Origin: Streptomyces sp. NBC_01260
GTDB lineage: Bacteria; Actinomycetota; Actinomycetes; Streptomycetales; Streptomycetaceae
Assembly (NCBI RefSeq): GCF_036226405.1
Contig: NZ_CP108464.1
Span: 7,564,001-7,628,000, forward strand
Direction of reading: 5' to 3'
DNA: 64,000 bases
Part shown: one piece after another, positions 1-8,987 of the stretch
How the letters are laid out: every line of letters starts with the position of its first letter
Numbering within the stretch: position 1 is the first letter of the stretch
The notes under the pieces: generated by a model
Told to the model about the DNA's origin: nothing
The model's database searches: none
What the model saw: the letters and a program-made list of their open reading frames with translations, nothing else
Position numbers and translations under genes: made by a program

Positions 1-261
1 CCTGCGTGGACGCCGGAACGACTCTGTCGCCGAAGTCTCCACCACCATCCGGGCCGGACGGTCGGACCGCACCCACACGAGCGCGGAGGATGCCGTGACA
101 TCGCCCACCTGCACACCCCAGGCCGCATCCGGCCGGCCCGACCGCGCGAAGGCGGGGGCAGCCGCACCCACCACGGGAAGGGTGAACGCGGCCGAGGCGG
201 CGAGTGAACCGCGCAGCAGAGCACGGCGGTCGGGGGACGGAACACGCGGACGGTACGGCAT
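1..261 (-). CDS. PhoD-like alkaline phosphatase, N-terminal part (runs off left edge)
   Basis: Reading leftwards from an ATG at 261 gives 87 open codons to the window edge, so only the N-terminus is visible. It starts with a twin-arginine signal: PDRRALLRG at residues 10-18, a hydrophobic stretch, and a likely cleavage site after PAFA near residue 39, so the product should be exported by Tat. The following GVQVGDVTASSALVWVRS is typical of the N-terminal domain of PhoD-type phosphodiesterase/alkaline phosphatases, which use Fe/Ca centres outside the cell to release phosphate from esters. The catalytic domain lies outside the window. A GGAGG lies 7 bases before the ATG, supporting this start. 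The 126 bases to the next gene show no clear signal; no Pho box was recognised. Confidence 0.8.
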   Translation of the reverse strand, partial: MPYRPRVPSPDRRALLRGSLAASAAFTLPVVGAAAPAFARSGRPDAAWGVQVGDVTASSALVWVRSDRPARMVVETSATESFRRPRR

Positions 262-387
262 CGAAGCGCCTCCGGGGCAGCGGGTGGGGCGAACGGTCTG
301 CTGATCGACCGGGCCACCCTCGCGTCCGACGGAGGCGGGCACACCAACGCGAGGTGAATACCCGGTCTCCTGCGCCATCGAAGCCGC

Positions 388-1845
388 TCAGCGAAGGCCC
401 CGCTGGGCCTCGGCCAGCAGACGCACACCACGTGCGATGTCCACCGGCGCCAGTTGCGCGTATCCCAGCACCAGGCTCACACAACGGTCCGCGGGACGCA
501 CGGTTCCGCAGTCGCTCAGCAGCCGCAGTGCGATACCGGCACCGGCGGCGCGGGCGGCGAAACCGGTCTCGGGACCGTACCGTTCGGGCAGCCGGGCGAT
601 GATGTGAAGTCCTGCGGCGATGCCGCTGACCTCGGTGCCGGGGAAGTGCTCGGCCAGCGCCGCGGTCAGGGTGTCGCGGCGTTCCCGGTAGGCGCGCTGG
701 CAGCGCCGCAGCTGACGGTCATAGCCTCCCCGGGCGATGAAATCGGCGAGTACCGCCTGGTCGACAGCGGGATTGCCGAGATCCATCGTGCGCTTGCGGG
801 CGACGATCTCGTCCGTCATGGACGCCGGCGCCAGCAGCCATCCCAGCCGCAGACCGGGTGCCAGCGACTTGCTCACCGACCCGGTGTACGCGACGTGCTC
901 CGGATCCAGGCCCTGCAGGGCGCCGACGGGCGCCCGGTCGTAGCGGAAGTCACCGTCGTAGTCGTCCTCCACGATCACCCCGTCGACGCTCCTCGCCCAG
1001 TCCAGGAGCAGACTGCGGCGAGCGGCGGAGTACGCGATTCCGGTGGGGTACTGATGGGCCGGGGTGGTCATCACGGCACGGACCCCGGAGCGCACGAGCG
1101 GCTCGGCGGCCAGGCCTTCGTCATCGAGCGGCAGCCGGGACGTGGCGAGCCCCGTCGAGGCGAAGAGGGAGGCGTGTTCGGGGCTCCCGGGATCCTCGAC
1201 ACCGACCGTGCGCATCCCGCGTCCGTGCAGCACGAAGCCGAGCAGGGTGGTGGCCTGCGCCACGCCCGAACAGACCAGCAGGCGCTCCGGATCGGCCACC
1301 ACCCCGCGACGCCTCGTCAGCAGGGCCGCGAGGGCGACCCGCAGCTCGGGCAGTCCCCGCGGATCGGGATAGCCCAGCGCGCTGTGCGGCAGCCTGCCGA
1401 GCACCGAACGGTGAGTGGCGGCCCAGGCGCTGCGCGGAAAGAGCGAGAGATCCGGAGTACCTGGCCGGAAGTCGACGAGCGTGCCGGGGGCGCGCGGGGC
1501 GAGATCGCGCGCCCGGTCCGCCGCTGCCCGCACCGATCCGCTCACCCACGTTCCCGCCCCGCGCCCGCTGTGCAGATAGCTCTCGGCGGTCAGCTGCTCG
1601 TACGCCTCGGTGACCAGACCGCGTGAGACACCGAGATCGGTGGCGAGTTCACGACTGGACGGAAGCCGTGTCCCCGGCGTCAGCCGGCCGGAGCGGACCG
1701 CTTCGCGCAATGCCGACTGGAGGGCGCGACCGCGCCCGCGGGTTGGAGCGGACGCTGCCGGAAGCAGCAGTTCCCAGGCGGCGGAGACCGATTCCCGGTC
1801 GCTGCCACCGCCGGCCGAACCTGGATTGGTCCCCGAAGATGTCAT
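388..1845 (-). CDS. MocR-type (GntR/aminotransferase) transcriptional regulator
   Basis: A 485-residue protein with the two-part MocR/PdxR layout. Residues about 35-105 form a GntR winged helix (GTRLPSSRELATDLGVSRG), and the rest is a fold-type I aminotransferase-like domain. The PLP lysine is visible in the motif TGSVSKSLAPGLRLGW, and VEDDYDGDFRYD is the usual cofactor-binding stretch. MocR proteins usually sense PLP or an amino-compound adduct and activate or repress a neighbouring gene. Here the neighbour is a drug/metabolite-type exporter starting 47 bases away on the other strand, which is the expected regulatory target. This is inferred from context; the ligand is unknown. Length is normal for the family. 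Confidence 0.9.
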   Translation of the reverse strand: MTSSGTNPGSAGGGSDRESVSAAWELLLPAASAPTRGRGRALQSALREAVRSGRLTPGTRLPSSRELATDLGVSRGLVTEAYEQLTAESYLHSGRGAGTWVSGSVRAAADRARDLAPRAPGTLVDFRPGTPDLSLFPRSAWAATHRSVLGRLPHSALGYPDPRGLPELRVALAALLTRRRGVVADPERLLVCSGVAQATTLLGFVLHGRGMRTVGVEDPGSPEHASLFASTGLATSRLPLDDEGLAAEPLVRSGVRAVMTTPAHQYPTGIAYSAARRSLLLDWARSVDGVIVEDDYDGDFRYDRAPVGALQGLDPEHVAYTGSVSKSLAPGLRLGWLLAPASMTDEIVARKRTMDLGNPAVDQAVLADFIARGGYDRQLRRCQRAYRERRDTLTAALAEHFPGTEVSGIAAGLHIIARLPERYGPETGFAARAAGAGIALRLLSDCGTVRPADRCVSLVLGYAQLAPVDIARGVRLLAEAQRGLR

Positions 1846-1851
1846 GGAAGT

Positions 1852-1868
1852 GGACCTTAAACCGGACC
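1852..1868. promoter_or_regulatory. Repeated GGACC boxes between mocR-type gene and exporter
   Basis: The short divergent gap holds GGACC at 1852-1856 and again at 1864-1868, a 12-base spacing, with the inverted form GGTCC at 1828-1832 just inside the regulator gene. Paired direct plus inverted half-sites are a known pattern for MocR operators. That these are the binding sites is an inference from position. Confidence 0.4.
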
Positions 1869-1892
1869 GCCGGGCTGCCTAGCGTCGGTGCC

Positions 1893-2975
1893 ATGAACCT
1901 GACTTACCTGCGCGGGGCCCTTCTCGCCACCATCGCCTGCATCCTCGTGGGTGCCTCCTTCACCGCCAACAGCGTCCTGGGCGACTACCCCTACGCGGGT
2001 GGCCAGGCACTGCGCTACGGCCTGGCCGGCCTGCTGCTCCTGCCGCTTCTGCGGCGGGGCGGAGCGCCCCCGCCCGCCGCCACACTGCGCACGCTCGGCG
2101 CCCGGCAGTGGGCGCGGCTCGCGCTGCTCGCGGCTGTCGGAATGGTCGGCTTCAATCTGGCCGTCCTGGTCGCCGAGCGGACTGCGGAACCTGCCGTTCC
2201 GGGCGTTTTCGTCGGGTGCGCCCCGATCATCGTCGCGGTGCTTGTGCCGCTGCTGGACGGGCGCCGGCCGGCACGCGCCGTGCTCTACGCCGCCGCGCTG
2301 GTCGCCGCGGGTGCCTTCACGGTCCAGGGCTGGGGCCGCACGGACACGGCGGGCATCCTCTGTTCCGTCGGCGCGCTGGCCGGTGAGGTGGGCTTCGCCG
2401 TGATCGCCGTACCCGTCCTGCGTCCACTCGGCCCGAAACTGCTGTCCGCCACGGTCTGTGTGATCGCCGCCGCGGAGTCGGCGGCACTGGGGCTGCTGCT
2501 GGACGGCGGCGGCTTCCTGCGGGTGCCCTCACCCGCTGAGACGGCGGCGCTGGTGTGGCAGGCCGCCGTGGTCACGGTCGTCGGATTCGTCTGCTGGTAC
2601 ATGGGCATGCAGCGCATCGGCGCCGAGCGCGCCACGCTCTTCTCCGGTCTGATCCCGGTCTCCGCCGCGCTCACCGCCCCACTGGTCGGCGCCGGTTCGT
2701 ACGGTGTCGCGCAGGCCGCAGGCAGCTGTCTGGTCGCGCTGGGGGTCGCGCTCGGGTCGGGCGTCCTGCACCGGCGCGGGCCCGTGCCCGGGACGGACTC
2801 AGCGGCTGGTGTCGAGAATCACCCGCGCCACGAGAGCCGGGTCGTCGTTCATCGGGACATGGCCGCAGCCGGGCAGCCGGACCAGCCGGGCGCCGGGGAC
2901 GGTGTGCTTGGCCCGGATTCCCTGGCGGCGCAGGAGCAGCCGGTCGCTGCTGCCCCAGGCGATGGTCACCGGTAG
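1893..2975 (+). CDS. EamA/DMT-family membrane transporter
   Basis: The ATG at 1893 gives a 360-residue protein, of which about residues 1-300 are a ten-helix EamA (drug/metabolite transporter) fold. Two related halves of five hydrophobic helices can be followed, the first starting TYLRGALLATIACILVGAS and the second around CSVGALAGEVGFAVIAVPV. It should sit in the cytoplasmic membrane and export a small metabolite; the substrate is unknown. The hydrophobic part ends near LGSGVLHRRG. The remaining ~60 residues are hydrophilic and are read from the strand opposite the 3' end of the convergent hydrolase gene (177-base overlap), so this tail is probably a run-on without function. Divergent from the MocR-type gene, its likely regulator. 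Confidence 0.88.
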   Translation: MNLTYLRGALLATIACILVGASFTANSVLGDYPYAGGQALRYGLAGLLLLPLLRRGGAPPPAATLRTLGARQWARLALLAAVGMVGFNLAVLVAERTAEPAVPGVFVGCAPIIVAVLVPLLDGRRPARAVLYAAALVAAGAFTVQGWGRTDTAGILCSVGALAGEVGFAVIAVPVLRPLGPKLLSATVCVIAAAESAALGLLLDGGGFLRVPSPAETAALVWQAAVVTVVGFVCWYMGMQRIGAERATLFSGLIPVSAALTAPLVGAGSYGVAQAAGSCLVALGVALGSGVLHRRGPVPGTDSAAGVENHPRHESRVVVHRDMAAAGQPDQPGAGDGVLGPDSLAAQEQPVAAAPGDGHR

Positions 2976-3629
2976 TTCCGGCACATCGTCGGTGAACAGG
3001 ACATCGCGTCCGGCGGCCAGCGTCTGGTGGAATCCGGTCGCCTCGCGCAGGGCGACCGTCTCCAGGACCGCGGCCTGTGGTGAACGGCGCCCGGGCCGGG
3101 CATAGATGGTACTGGTCAGGACCGTCCGGCCGGCCCGGGTGCGGGAGAGCCGTTCGACGAGCGGCAGCGGCATCGAACCGGCCGCCAGCCGCATGGCGCG
3201 CAGCGTGCCGAACGCGTAGCGCCGCTCGCGCTCGGTCCAGAACCCGGCGGGCGAGAGCGCCGTCACCGAGCGCACGAGCTTCTCGCGCCCCAACTCCAGT
3301 GCCAGCAGCCCACCGAGCGAGTTCCCCGCGACATGGGGGCGGTCCAGGCCCAGCGCCTCGCAGAAGGTCCCGAGCAGCGGTGCCACGGTGGCCAGGTCGT
3401 ACGGGACGCCGTCGGGCAGCGCGGGGGAGGCGCCGAAGCCGGGCAGGTCGACGGCGATGACGTCCCGTTCCACTGCGAGCACGGGGATCACCGGGTCCCA
3501 GGCCTGGCGGTGGTGGCCGATGCCGTGGAGCAGCAGCAGCGGCTCGCCGGCCCCCGTCCGCTGGTACGCGACGGACACGGTCCGCGGTCCGCGGGGTGAC
3601 TCGACGGTGAACGAGACCGTGGCTGCCAT
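2799..3629 (-). CDS. Alpha/beta-fold hydrolase
   Basis: A 276-residue alpha/beta hydrolase. The oxyanion-hole motif LLLHGIGHHRQAWDPVIP is near residues 34-51, the nucleophile elbow is GNSLGG (Ser near residue 103), and the catalytic His is in GCGHVPMNDD near the C-terminus. No signal peptide, so probably cytoplasmic; the substrate cannot be told. The start at 3629 is preferred over an upstream in-frame ATG at 3686 because GGGAG lies 7 bases before it and homology begins there. The gene is divergent from an ECF41-type sigma factor gene, and such sigma factors often act on one adjacent enzyme gene, so this hydrolase may be its target (inference). Confidence 0.85.
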   Translation of the reverse strand: MAATVSFTVESPRGPRTVSVAYQRTGAGEPLLLLHGIGHHRQAWDPVIPVLAVERDVIAVDLPGFGASPALPDGVPYDLATVAPLLGTFCEALGLDRPHVAGNSLGGLLALELGREKLVRSVTALSPAGFWTERERRYAFGTLRAMRLAAGSMPLPLVERLSRTRAGRTVLTSTIYARPGRRSPQAAVLETVALREATGFHQTLAAGRDVLFTDDVPELPVTIAWGSSDRLLLRRQGIRAKHTVPGARLVRLPGCGHVPMNDDPALVARVILDTSR

Positions 3630-3781
3630 GGAATTGCTCCCGGATGTTGCGGCGCGGAGGGCCGTGCCCGCAGGCGACTTAGACAATGCGTCAACAACAA
3701 TTACCGCCAGGTAGACCGGAGTTCAAGAGGTCCGGGCGATTCGAACTGGACACCGTGCGGCACGTCGGCTGGGATGGGACG

Positions 3782-4666
3782 GTGACAACCGACACCGTGA
3801 CCGACGTCTTCGAAGAGCACCGGCCCGTACTCACCGGGGTGGCCTACCGCATGCTCGGCCGGATCGCCGACGCGGAGGACGTGGTCCAGGAGGCGTGGCT
3901 CCGGTGGTCGTCCGCGGCGCGGGAAGATGTGCGCGAACCGCGTGCCTTCCTCGTCAGGATCGTCACCCGCCTCGCCATAGACCGGCTGCGTCAGCTCCGG
4001 ACGCGGCGTGAGGCGTACGTCGGGCCCTGGCTGCCGGAACCCCTCGTCACCGACTTCGGGCCCGCCGTGCCCGACACGGCGGAGCAGGCCCTGCTCGCCG
4101 ACTCCGTCTCCGTAGCGGTGCTCGTCGTCCTCGAATCGCTGTCCCCACTGGAGCGCGCCGTCTTCGTCCTGCGCGAGGCCTTCGGCTTTCCGTACGGAGA
4201 GATCGCCACGGCGCTCGACCGGACCGAGGCCGCCGTCCGCCAGCTCGCCGGGCGCGCCCGGCGTCATGTGGAGGAGCGCAAGCCGCGCTACGACGTCGAT
4301 CCCGTCCACCGTCGTGACCTCACGGAGCGCTTTCTCGCGGCGGCGGCGGGCGGCGACATCGAGGAGCTGCTCGCGCTCCTCGCGCCGGACGTGCGGCTCG
4401 TCGGCGACAGCGGCGGGAAGTCGAAGGCTCCGCTGCGGATCCTGGAGAGCGCGGACAAGGTCAGCCGCTTCCTTCACGCCGTCGCCCACGAGCCGATCCC
4501 GGATCTGGAGGTCCGGAGCCTGGAGCTGAACGGCGGGCCGGCGCTGCTCGTCCTCATCGCCGGAAAGCCCGATTCCGTCATGCAGGTCGATGTGCGGGAT
4601 GGGCTCATCCAGTGTGTATATATCATGCGGAATCCTGACAAACTCACCACTTTCGTCGGCGCGTAG
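3782..4666 (+). CDS. ECF41-type RNA polymerase sigma factor (SigJ-like) with SnoaL-like tail
   Basis: Starting at GTG 3782 (GGGA 6 to 10 bases upstream) the protein has 294 residues. Region 2 is recognisable in VFEEHRPVLTGVAYRMLGR and AEDVVQEAWLRW, region 4 in LSPLERAVFVLREAFGF followed by a helix-turn-helix with AAVRQLAGRARRH. The C-terminal ~110 residues form a SnoaL-like domain typical of the ECF41 group, including a GDSGGK stretch resembling the conserved DGGGK motif of that tail. In this group the tail replaces a separate anti-sigma factor. No anti-sigma gene is adjacent, which agrees. A longer reading from ATG 3686 has no ribosome site and would overlap the divergent hydrolase control region. 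Confidence 0.88.
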   Translation: MTTDTVTDVFEEHRPVLTGVAYRMLGRIADAEDVVQEAWLRWSSAAREDVREPRAFLVRIVTRLAIDRLRQLRTRREAYVGPWLPEPLVTDFGPAVPDTAEQALLADSVSVAVLVVLESLSPLERAVFVLREAFGFPYGEIATALDRTEAAVRQLAGRARRHVEERKPRYDVDPVHRRDLTERFLAAAAGGDIEELLALLAPDVRLVGDSGGKSKAPLRILESADKVSRFLHAVAHEPIPDLEVRSLELNGGPALLVLIAGKPDSVMQVDVRDGLIQCVYIMRNPDKLTTFVGA

Positions 4667-4969
4667 CCGACCGGATCCACTGGCCGCTTCAACCGGTGTG
4701 CCACCTTCCGGTTGCCTCCGGCCGGCAGCGCCCACATCGCTCCCGGAGCCCCACGGACCTGCCCGGACGTGGGGCTTTGTGCTGCGCGAGGCGAACCGGT
4801 GCACGAACGTCCTGTGAACGCTCTGCGGCAGAGCCCCGTTTCGCAGCGTTACCGGCTAAGGATTGGTCTTGACCAAGGGGATGCGCCGTCCTATGGTCGC
4901 AACGTTAAGACAGGAACCTTTAATAAATAACGTCGCGGAAAAGCCGCTGGGCGATTGCGGAGGACAAGG
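4667..4969 (+). promoter_or_regulatory. Promoter and GntR-type palindromic operator
   Basis: This 303-base gap has no gene. Near its right end TTGGTC-TT-GACCAA (4863-4876) is a perfect 6+6 palindrome with a 2-base centre, close to the AGTGGTCTAGACCACT form bound by DasR/HutC-type GntR proteins. A good promoter overlaps it: TTGACC at 4869-4874, 17 bases, TATGGT at 4892-4897. Binding there would block the -35 box, so autorepression by the GntR gene downstream is the simplest reading. An AT-rich patch (4919-4930) lies in the leader. The left part, 4667-4860, shows nothing recognisable. Confidence 0.65.
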
Positions 4970-5737
4970 GTGGGGACCACGCAGCTGGAATCGGTACCGG
5001 AGCCGAAGTACTGGCACCTCAAGACCGTGCTCAGTGAGGCACTCGACTCGGACTTTGCGGTGGGGGAGATCCTTCCCAACGAGCGGGAGCTCGCCGCCCG
5101 GTTCGGCGTCGCCCGGGCCACGCTCCGGCAGGCACTGGAGCAGCTCGAACTCGAAGGCAGGCTGCAGCGCCGCCGGGGTGTCGGGACCACGGTCGCGCCG
5201 CCGCGCGTGGGCGTGGCCGTTTCCACCGCTCAGCACGACTGGAGCGGAGGCGGCGCGGGCGAGGCGTGGCAGCCGGTGGACTGCCGGACCGCGGCCGCAC
5301 CCGCGGCGGTGGCCGGTGCGCTCGACGTGGGGGGCGAGGAGCCCGTCCACATCGTGCGTCGGATCAGGGTCTCCCACGGGCAGGCCGTCGCGGCGGAGCT
5401 GCTGTACGTGCCGTCGTCCTCGGTTCCCGAACTCTCCTCCATAGACGCTTCGTCCGGTACTGCCAGGGCCCGCAGCGTCGTACGTGAACTGCACCGGCTC
5501 GGGCTCGACGGCCAGGACCGTTCGGTGGAACTCGGTTCGGCCCGCGCGGACGATGCCAAGGAGCTCGACCGGCTTCCCGGGGCTCCTGTCCTCGTCGTCA
5601 CCACCCGGTACCTCGCCGCAGGCGGCACGGCTGCCGTGTCCGTTGCCACCTACCGGGCCGACACCTGCCGGCTCACCTTCGGTGACTCGGGCGACGTGGA
5701 GATCAGCCACCACGACCAGGAGCGCCAGGCGTCCTGA
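4970..5737 (+). CDS. GntR/HutC-family transcriptional regulator
   Basis: A 255-residue regulator. Residues ~12-75 are a GntR winged helix (NERELAARFGVARATLRQAL); the remainder is a UTRA effector domain of the HutC subfamily, ending RLTFGDSGDVEI. UTRA domains commonly bind phosphosugars or small acids. The GTG at 4970 is chosen because GGAGG lies 6 bases before it; an upstream TTG at 4955 has no ribosome site. The gene has its own promoter overlapped by a palindrome (4863-4876), and it is followed by a ROK-type regulator on the opposite strand, which suggests carbohydrate control, but no transport or sugar-enzyme gene is adjacent. It is not DasR itself judging by the helix-turn-helix sequence. 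Confidence 0.88.
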   Translation: MGTTQLESVPEPKYWHLKTVLSEALDSDFAVGEILPNERELAARFGVARATLRQALEQLELEGRLQRRRGVGTTVAPPRVGVAVSTAQHDWSGGGAGEAWQPVDCRTAAAPAAVAGALDVGGEEPVHIVRRIRVSHGQAVAAELLYVPSSSVPELSSIDASSGTARARSVVRELHRLGLDGQDRSVELGSARADDAKELDRLPGAPVLVVTTRYLAAGGTAAVSVATYRADTCRLTFGDSGDVEISHHDQERQAS

Positions 5738-5794
5738 CCGCGTGCCTCCCGGTCGCCCGCCGGGACCCGCACCGCACCGTACGGCCCGTCGCGC

Positions 5795-6952
5795 TCAGCG
5801 GCGGGCCGTCACTGTTCCCTCCACCGCGAAGAGCTGCTCCTCGACGTGGTCGAGCGCCAGCCGCAGGGCACCCGTGGCCACAGCGGCCTCGCCGAGCAGC
5901 GACAGCGCCACCCGTGGGGGCCGAAGACAGTAGCGGGCCAGCTCACCGCGGAGCGGGTCGAGTACCCCGTCCAGCCCGGCTGCCCAGCCCCCGACGACCA
6001 CCAGCTCGGGATCGAGCGCCAGCACCAGCGCCGCCACATCGTGGACCAGCCGCTGAATGAACCGCTCGACCGCCGCCTGCGCCTGCTTGTCGCCGTGCCG
6101 CGCCTTCGCGAACACGGCGGCCACCGCATGCTCGTCAAGCGGGTCCAGCGGGGTGTCCGTCGTGGACAGCAGCCTCTCCGGTGTGACGTCACGGCCGAGG
6201 AGGTGCAGCGCACCGATCTCGCCGGCTGCACCGCCGAAGCCGCGGTGCAGCCGTCCGCCGATCAGAGAACCCGCTCCCGGACTCAGCCCCGCCAGCACGA
6301 ACACGATGTCGTCGGACTCCGTGGCCGCGCCCTTCCAGTGCTCGGCGACGGCAGCGGCGTTCGCATCGTTCTCCACGAGCACAGGGCAGCGGAAGGAGCG
6401 CCGCAGCCGCTCACCTAGGGCCAGGCCGGTCCAGTCCGGCAGCGCGGTGCCCAGCCGGACGGTGCCGTCGGCCTCCACGATGCCCGGGCTGCCGACCCCG
6501 ACCGCCCGCAGGCTGCTGCGGGCCACGCCGGTCCGCCGCAGGACTTCGGCGACCACGGTCCGCACCTTGTCGAGGCGGTCGTCGGCGCAGGCGGTCTCCG
6601 ACACGTCACGCGAGCCGGCGCCGATGATCCGGCCGTCCAGGCCCGACAGCAGCGCCGAGACCCGGTGCGGGCCGATCTCGATGCCCAGCAGATGTCCGGC
6701 CTCGGCACGGAACCGGAACCTGCGGGCCGGACGGCCCTGCCGTCGTGCCTCGGCACCGTCGGGCGCCGACTCGACGACCAGGCCGGCCTCGAAGAGCCCC
6801 TCCACCACGCCCTCGACCGTCGGCCGCGACAGACCGGTGATCCGGGTCAGGTCCGTGAGGGTCGGGGAACCGGCACCCCTGAGAGCGTGCAGCACCACCG
6901 CGGAATTGATTCGACGCAGCAGCGACGGGTCCCCACCGGTCAGCCGGCCCAC
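5795..6952 (-). CDS. ROK-family transcriptional regulator
   Basis: A 385-residue ROK (repressor, ORF, kinase) protein. An N-terminal MarR-like winged helix (about residues 10-65, TDLTRITGLSRPTVEG) precedes the sugar-kinase-like domain, which starts with the nucleotide-binding stretch LGIEIGPHRVSALLSG and has the catalytic-type NDANAAA. The usual zinc motif CxCGxxGC after GEIG is absent: here GEIGALHLLGRDVTPERLL has no cysteines, so this looks like a regulator without a zinc site and probably without kinase activity. Start is GTG at 6952 with GGGAGG 8 bases upstream. Such proteins typically repress sugar-use genes; targets are not evident here. Confidence 0.87.
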   Translation of the reverse strand: MGRLTGGDPSLLRRINSAVVLHALRGAGSPTLTDLTRITGLSRPTVEGVVEGLFEAGLVVESAPDGAEARRQGRPARRFRFRAEAGHLLGIEIGPHRVSALLSGLDGRIIGAGSRDVSETACADDRLDKVRTVVAEVLRRTGVARSSLRAVGVGSPGIVEADGTVRLGTALPDWTGLALGERLRRSFRCPVLVENDANAAAVAEHWKGAATESDDIVFVLAGLSPGAGSLIGGRLHRGFGGAAGEIGALHLLGRDVTPERLLSTTDTPLDPLDEHAVAAVFAKARHGDKQAQAAVERFIQRLVHDVAALVLALDPELVVVGGWAAGLDGVLDPLRGELARYCLRPPRVALSLLGEAAVATGALRLALDHVEEQLFAVEGTVTARR

Positions 6953-7051
6953 GGTGTGTCCTCCCAGCTCGTGCGCATGTCAGGCGGATCGTACTCGTTG
7001 CTCCGGGGCAGGGCGACCGCGGGACGCAACGCCGTCCGGGACGAGCCGGGA

Positions 7052-7702
7052 TCAGCCGGGGGCGACGAATCCGGACTCATAGGCGGCGATGACCGCCTGG
7101 GTGCGGTCCCGGGCGCCCAACTTCGCCAGCACGGCGCTGACATGGGTCTTCACCGTCTCTACACCCACTACGAGCCTGGCGGCGATCTCGGCGTTGGACA
7201 GGCCCCGGGCCATCAGCCGCAGCACAGCAGCCTCGCGCTCGGTGAGCGAAGCCCGGTCCATGGTCTCCCGCGCCTTGCTCGTGCCGTATTCGGCGGCGAG
7301 CTGCCGGACGGCCGCCGGGAACAACAGGGACTCGCCCTCCGCCACCAGCCGCACCGCGTGCACGATCTCGGCCGGCCGGGCCCGCTTGAGGAGGAAACCG
7401 TCCGCCCCCGCGCGCAACGCCTCGTAGACGTACTCGTCGTTCTCGAACGTCGTCACCACCAGGATCTTCGGCGGATCGGGCACCGTGCGCAGCACCACCC
7501 GAGTCGCCTCGATGCCGTCCATCAGTGGCATACGGACGTCCATCGCCACCACGTCGGGGCGCAGCTGACGCACCAGCGGGATCACCGCGGCTCCGTCCCC
7601 CGCCTCACCGACGACCTCGATATCGGGCTGGGCCTCCAGGACCGCACGCAGACCTGCGCGGACCAGGGGTTCGTCATCGACCAGGAGAACGGTAACCGGC
7701 AT
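7052..7702 (-). CDS. NarL/FixJ-family response regulator
   Basis: A 216-residue two-component response regulator. The receiver domain starts [16 protein letters not shown]; the phospho-acceptor is Asp55 in [13 protein letters not shown], and the lysine of the active site is in LKRARPAE. The C-terminal LuxR-type helix-turn-helix is [20 protein letters not shown]...[14 protein letters not shown]. The ATG at 7702 lies 4 bases after the stop of the sensor kinase gene, so the two are co-transcribed and likely translationally coupled. The pair is divergent from an ABC export system, its likely target. Confidence 0.93.
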   Translation of the reverse strand: MPVTVLLVDDEPLVRAGLRAVLEAQPDIEVVGEAGDGAAVIPLVRQLRPDVVAMDVRMPLMDGIEATRVVLRTVPDPPKILVVTTFENDEYVYEALRAGADGFLLKRARPAEIVHAVRLVAEGESLLFPAAVRQLAAEYGTSKARETMDRASLTEREAAVLRLMARGLSNAEIAARLVVGVETVKTHVSAVLAKLGARDRTQAVIAAYESGFVAPG

Positions 7703-7706
7703 CCGG

Positions 7707-8888
7707 TCAGCGTATGCGCCCCAGCGGAAGGCTCGCGTGCACCATCCACTCCTCTCCGTACAGGCCGGTCTTGGCATTTCCGCCCAGCAGGGCGGCTCTC
7801 TCTCGGATACCGCGCAGCCCGCTTCCATCTCCCGGCGTACCGGTCGAACCCGTGAACGGGTTGGTTACCTCCAGCTCCAGCCGTCCCTCCGCGACGGTGA
7901 TACGTACCCGCACGGGGACGGCCCCCGAGTGCCGCAGGACATTGGTGAGGGATTCCTGAAGGATGCGGTACCCCTCACGGGACACCGACCCAGGTACCTG
8001 CTCCAGCGGACCGGACACCTCGGCATCGACCTTGGCCCCGGCCCCGCGGGCGGAGTCCAGCAATCGGTCCGCTTCGCTCAGCGACGGCCGTTGCCCGGGA
8101 GTCGGACCTGACTCGCGCAGCACCCTCAGCACCCGGTCCAGATCTTCGAGCGCGTTACGGCCGGTCTCCTCGATCGCCGCCAGAGCCCGTTCGGTGAACT
8201 CCGGGTCGCGCGCCGCCCTTGCGGCACCCGCCTGCACCACGGCCACCGTCAGAGCATGCCCGATCGAGTCGTGCAGCTCTCGCGCGATCCGATTTCGTTC
8301 GAGGAGCTGCTCGGTGCGTTCCTCCAGCGCAGTCAGCCGCTGGACCGGCGTCGGGCCCAGCAGCCAACGCGCGGCCGCAGTGATCAGCTCCCCGCAGCCC
8401 ACGACCACGGAGAGCATGACCAGCAGCGGAACAGGAGCCAGAACCGCAGCCCACCAGTGCGTTCCCAGACCGGCGGCAAGCCATTGGTCGCTCGGTTTCG
8501 TGCCGAACGCCGAGCGGACGAGGTCGACCGTTGTGGCCGGCAGCCACACCGTGGCGAGGCCGGCGAGCGTCGCGCACAGCAGCCGCACCTCCAGCCAGAG
8601 CGCGGTCCGCCAGCGTTCGGACCAAGAGGTGGACGGTGCCACCGAGATGGTCGCGTCAGGGTCTCCGCGCTCCGCGGGCGTGAGCAGCAGCTGCCCCTGG
8701 ATCCCCTCGGCGAGCCGCGTGCCGGGTATCAGCCCGACCAGTGCCGCGAGGACGACGGGTACCCACGGCGTATCCATCGAGATGAACAGCCACACGCTCA
8801 CGACGGCCTGCGGCATGAGCAGATGCAGCCAACGGGTATAGGTGACCGGCGTGATCAGTGGGTGGAGGAAGCGGAGCATGCAGCTCAT
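7707..8888 (-). CDS. Two-component sensor histidine kinase (HisKA_3)
   Basis: Taken from ATG 8888, 393 residues. The first ~175 residues contain about four membrane helices (for example [22 protein letters not shown] split by a short loop, and [18 protein letters not shown]), with no large extracellular domain, so it probably senses something in or at the membrane. A dimerisation/phospho-acceptor helix has [14 protein letters not shown] with His206, the HisKA_3 signature, followed by an ATPase domain ending [17 protein letters not shown]. The frame stays open far upstream, but that stretch lies opposite the ABC ATPase gene and lacks kinase features. ATG 8879 is an alternative start; neither has a strong ribosome site. 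Confidence 0.9.
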   Translation of the reverse strand: MSCMLRFLHPLITPVTYTRWLHLLMPQAVVSVWLFISMDTPWVPVVLAALVGLIPGTRLAEGIQGQLLLTPAERGDPDATISVAPSTSWSERWRTALWLEVRLLCATLAGLATVWLPATTVDLVRSAFGTKPSDQWLAAGLGTHWWAAVLAPVPLLVMLSVVVGCGELITAAARWLLGPTPVQRLTALEERTEQLLERNRIARELHDSIGHALTVAVVQAGAARAARDPEFTERALAAIEETGRNALEDLDRVLRVLRESGPTPGQRPSLSEADRLLDSARGAGAKVDAEVSGPLEQVPGSVSREGYRILQESLTNVLRHSGAVPVRVRITVAEGRLELEVTNPFTGSTGTPGDGSGLRGIRERAALLGGNAKTGLYGEEWMVHASLPLGRIR

Positions 8889-8987
8889 CGTGCCAGCGTG
8901 CTCGGGTGCAGCGGCTCCCCCGAGCGAGGGAGATGATCCACACCTGCGGGGGAGGAGTGTCGTCGGCGGGGCCGCCAGGCTGAGGAC

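Noticed and set aside
454..1626. Long open frame on the plus strand opposite the MocR gene
   Set aside because: Antisense artefact of GC-rich codon bias; composition is low-complexity and no domain is recognisable.
3701..4804. Minus-strand frame opposite the ECF sigma factor
   Set aside because: The plus-strand reading has all sigma-factor motifs; the opposite one has none.
4863..4876. Calling the GntR gene dasR because of the operator
   Set aside because: The helix-turn-helix and UTRA sequence differ clearly from DasR as remembered, so only a HutC-type regulator is claimed.
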